Shown in pieces: positions 62,259 to 64,000 of a stretch of DNA of 64,000 nt. This DNA is from Grifola frondosa (taxonomy: Eukaryota > Basidiomycota > Agaricomycetes > Polyporales > Grifolaceae): NCBI GenBank assembly GCA_001683735.1, contig LUGG01000006.1, positions 806,001-870,000 on the forward strand. Direction: 5' to 3'. Below the pieces are notes generated by a model. The model did no database searches. It had not been told where the DNA came from and worked only from the letters and a program-made list of their open reading frames with translations. The translations under genes and the position numbers were made by a program. How positions within the stretch are numbered: position 1 is the first letter of the stretch; every line of letters starts with the position of its first letter.

Positions 62259-62402
62259 GCTCCTAGCAATCCCAACTACATGAACTAGTGAAGTCGATGA
62301 TTAAGTACGCAAGAAATGTAGCGTGAGACGAAATTGCTGTTTGGGCAGTAAAGTAATAAATAACTCAATTTACCTATATAATATATAAATTAATATTCTG
62401 GT

Positions 62403-62492
62403 GGCCTGGTGGTCTAGTAGTATGATTCCTTCTTAGGGCGAGTGTGGTCAGCTGTTTGGAGGAGGTCCCGGGTTCAATTCCCGGCCAGGCCC
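62403..62492 (+). tRNA. tRNA-Pro(AGG) copy 5, with intron
   Basis: Complete cloverleaf with exons identical to copies 2-4, and anticodon AGG. The intron is 18 bases (starts CGAGTGTGG). The upstream 40 bases are AT-rich with TATATAA-like sequence; a run of 13 T lies at about 62508-62520. It is about 120 bases outside the end of TOR arm B. Confidence 0.88.
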
Positions 62493-62779
62493 TCCAGGAC
62501 GCGAGTAATTTTTTTTTTTCTCCATGAAGCAAAGCTTTGGACTGGGAGGTCTTCTACATCACCGCATGCACGCCGATGATATAACATACTCACATACTCT
62601 AGTTCTCATCGAACACTATTGCATTCACACTTCATTGCAAGGGAATAGTCACTACAATACATTCATAGGGGAAAAGGCGGAGTATATACATCTGACATCA
62701 ACAACCGTGGCTCCCAGTCAGATTAACACAATCTCTCACCGTAATATTGCCAATTCCTGAACACCCTTCCATCCTAGGT

Positions 62780-62995
62780 TTACTGTGTCATTTTATGTGC
62801 ATCATGCTCAGCACGTAAGGCGTCCGCGAGTTTTTGAAGCTGAACTGAGATTGTGGTATCTCCGTTATTCGATACAATGCTCCGATTCCGGAAATCATGC
62901 AAAAAGTCGTCGATACGGGATTGTGCCACTTTTGAAGACAGTTCTTCTGCTCGGGCTGCCTGAATACGTAGAGGCGGTGTTAACACAGCATCCAT
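62780..62995 (-). CDS. C-terminal exon of a small coiled-coil protein, unknown
   Basis: The frame reads IQAARAEELSSKVAQSRIDD, then NGDTTISVQLQKLADALRAE, with heptad-like spacing that suggests a coiled coil. It ends in HDAHKMTQ, stop at 62780. Acceptor-like CAG sequences upstream suggest earlier exons toward 63070-63200, which I could not assemble. It would be divergent from ERG9. Family not recognised. Confidence 0.4.
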   Translation of the reverse strand: MDAVLTPPLRIQAARAEELSSKVAQSRIDDFLHDFRNRSIVSNNGDTTISVQLQKLADALRAEHDAHKMTQ

Positions 62996-63322
62996 GTTTC
63001 TACACCGTACACAGATGCGAAAATGAAATCAGACACTCGATTAACACCCTTGTAGCTGAAGACTGACCTGCACAGCACGTCTTGGTCCTGCAGTCCGTAA
63101 AATATGATTACTTCAACGCGAAATGTCAGCTCGAGACCTATAACTATAGCTACCGACAGGTATGGACGAAACTGAGCCGCAAGATGTTAACCAAAAGCGG
63201 AGTCCGGACAGCTCACAGTTATACGCGTGACCGATATACTTTGGGTCGTACCACTTCTGCAGCTCGAGACCCCTTCCCCCTCACTCCTTCTCAAAAACTA
63301 TTCTACCAAATCCATCGTCATA

Positions 63323-64000
63323 ATGGGCGCCCTGTCTCTCCTCGCCTTGCTGCTCACCCATCCTATCGAGTTCCGAATCCTGCTGCAGTACAAGCTCTGG
63401 CACGAACCGAAACGCGACATCACTTCCCCGACAGAGTTTGCGACTTCAGGATGGGACCGCAAGTCTATGCAGCGATGCTGGGAGTTCCTGGATATGACCA
63501 GCAGGAGCTTTTCTGGTGTCATCAAGGAGGTGGAGGGGGATTTAGCCCGGGTCGTGAGTATACCATGCTATCCTCCCCGCTCCTGCGCTTCAATTCGTGT
63601 CGCACACGCTTGCGTTGTGTGACTATCGCTTCAAAGCGTGTCTACTAATGGTTGCTAACATACGCATCGCTGTCCTTAGGTTTGCCTCTTCTATCTCGTG
63701 TTGCGGGGTCTCGACACGATAGAGGACGACATGACTTTGTCCGACGAAAAGAAGCAGCCTATTCTGCGGCAGTTCCACGAGCTCGCTGTGACCCCCGGTT
63801 GGACCTTCAATGAGAGCGGGCCTGGAGAAAAGGACCGCCAGCTGCTGGTCGAGTTCGACGTCGTCTGCGAGGAGATTAACCGTCTCGACAGCCGGTAAGA
63901 GCTTCTGGCGCGCGCACGGCACTTCGCTGACTGCCTCGTGCAGCTACCGTGACATCATCGTGGACATCACGCAGAAGATGGAGAACGGCATGGCGGACTT
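63323..64000 (+). CDS. ERG9: squalene synthase (farnesyl-diphosphate farnesyltransferase), 5' part
   Basis: This enzyme condenses two farnesyl diphosphates to squalene at the ER membrane, the first committed step to ergosterol. The ATG at 63323 begins MGALSLLALLLTHPIEFRIL. Exon 1 is 63323-63553, intron 63554-63679, exon 2 is 63680-63894, intron 63895-63943, and exon 3 runs off the window. The first catalytic aspartate motif, D-T-I-E-D-D, lies in exon 2 after CLFYLVLRGL; YRDIIVDITQKMENGMAD follows in exon 3. Splice joins keep the frame and no indels are seen, so the visible part looks intact. The second aspartate motif and the C-terminal membrane anchor lie beyond the window. It is single copy here and lies outside the duplicated blocks. 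Confidence 0.93.

Larger units (their letters stand above)
51905..62280 (-). repeat. inverted duplication, arm B (TOR block)
   Basis: Reverse-complement counterpart of 254-13350, lacking the segment equivalent to 10338-13022. It ends on the left inside the nuclease-like gene (about 51905) and on the right about 22 bases upstream of the TOR ATG (62280). Outside these points no similarity to arm A flanks is seen. Confidence 0.85.

Noticed and set aside
1..64000. Whole window as one palindromic read artefact
   Set aside because: The centre (22.2-42 kb) is not symmetrical, the paired blocks have different symmetry centres, and different genes separate them on each side.

Overview
The window looks like a nuclear contig from a basidiomycete fungus, most likely an agaricomycete. 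Short introns (about 45-80 bp, GT-AG) interrupt almost every gene. The recognisable genes are fungal housekeeping and regulatory genes: TOR kinase, squalene synthase, an Arp8-type actin-related protein, an ELMO-domain protein, Zn2Cys6 and Con7-like C2H2 transcription factors, and an F-box/RCC1 protein. A PD-(D/E)XK-like hypothetical family that I recognise from agaricomycetes is also present.

Layout, left to right: TOR copy A (+, 276-8990); a small basic-protein gene (-, 9441-9776); an FAD monooxygenase (-, 10360-12555); a nuclease-like gene (+, 13003-13814); tRNA-Pro-like copy 1; F-box/RCC1 gene (-, 14606-16717); tRNA-Pro 2 (-); a membrane protein (-, 17032-18419); Zn2Cys6 factor copy A (-, 19048-20949); tRNA-Pro 3 (-, 22140). 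A unique central segment of about 20 kb follows. It holds a GC-rich, largely gene-free island around a Con7-like gene (-, 27235-29146), a perfect fold-back element with an 11-bp target duplication (36227-36473), a RING protein (+, 36611-38153) and Arp8 (-, 38565 to about 41482). Then come tRNA-Pro 4 (+, 41992); Zn2Cys6 factor copy B (+, 43151-45092); an unknown protein with a possible PP1-docking motif (-, 45557-47766); an ELMO-domain protein (+, 48651-51672); a truncated nuclease-like gene; the small basic-protein gene again (+); TOR copy B (-, 53542-62258); tRNA-Pro 5 (+, 62403); and ERG9 entering from 63323.

The main feature is a mosaic, quasi-palindromic arrangement. TOR plus its downstream block, and separately the Zn2Cys6 factor, occur twice in inverted orientation on either side of the unique centre. 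Different genes lie between them on the two sides, so this is not one large palindrome. tRNA-Pro(AGG) genes with identical exons but unrelated introns sit at or near most block borders. Copy B of the TOR block lacks exactly the monooxygenase gene and the 5' end of the nuclease-like gene.

Many genes, including single-copy ones (Arp8, the Con7-like gene), carry one-base indels, several in homopolymers. Frame breaks here should therefore be treated first as possible consensus errors. All exon calls come from reading translated frames and splice signals by eye; no alignment or database search was run.
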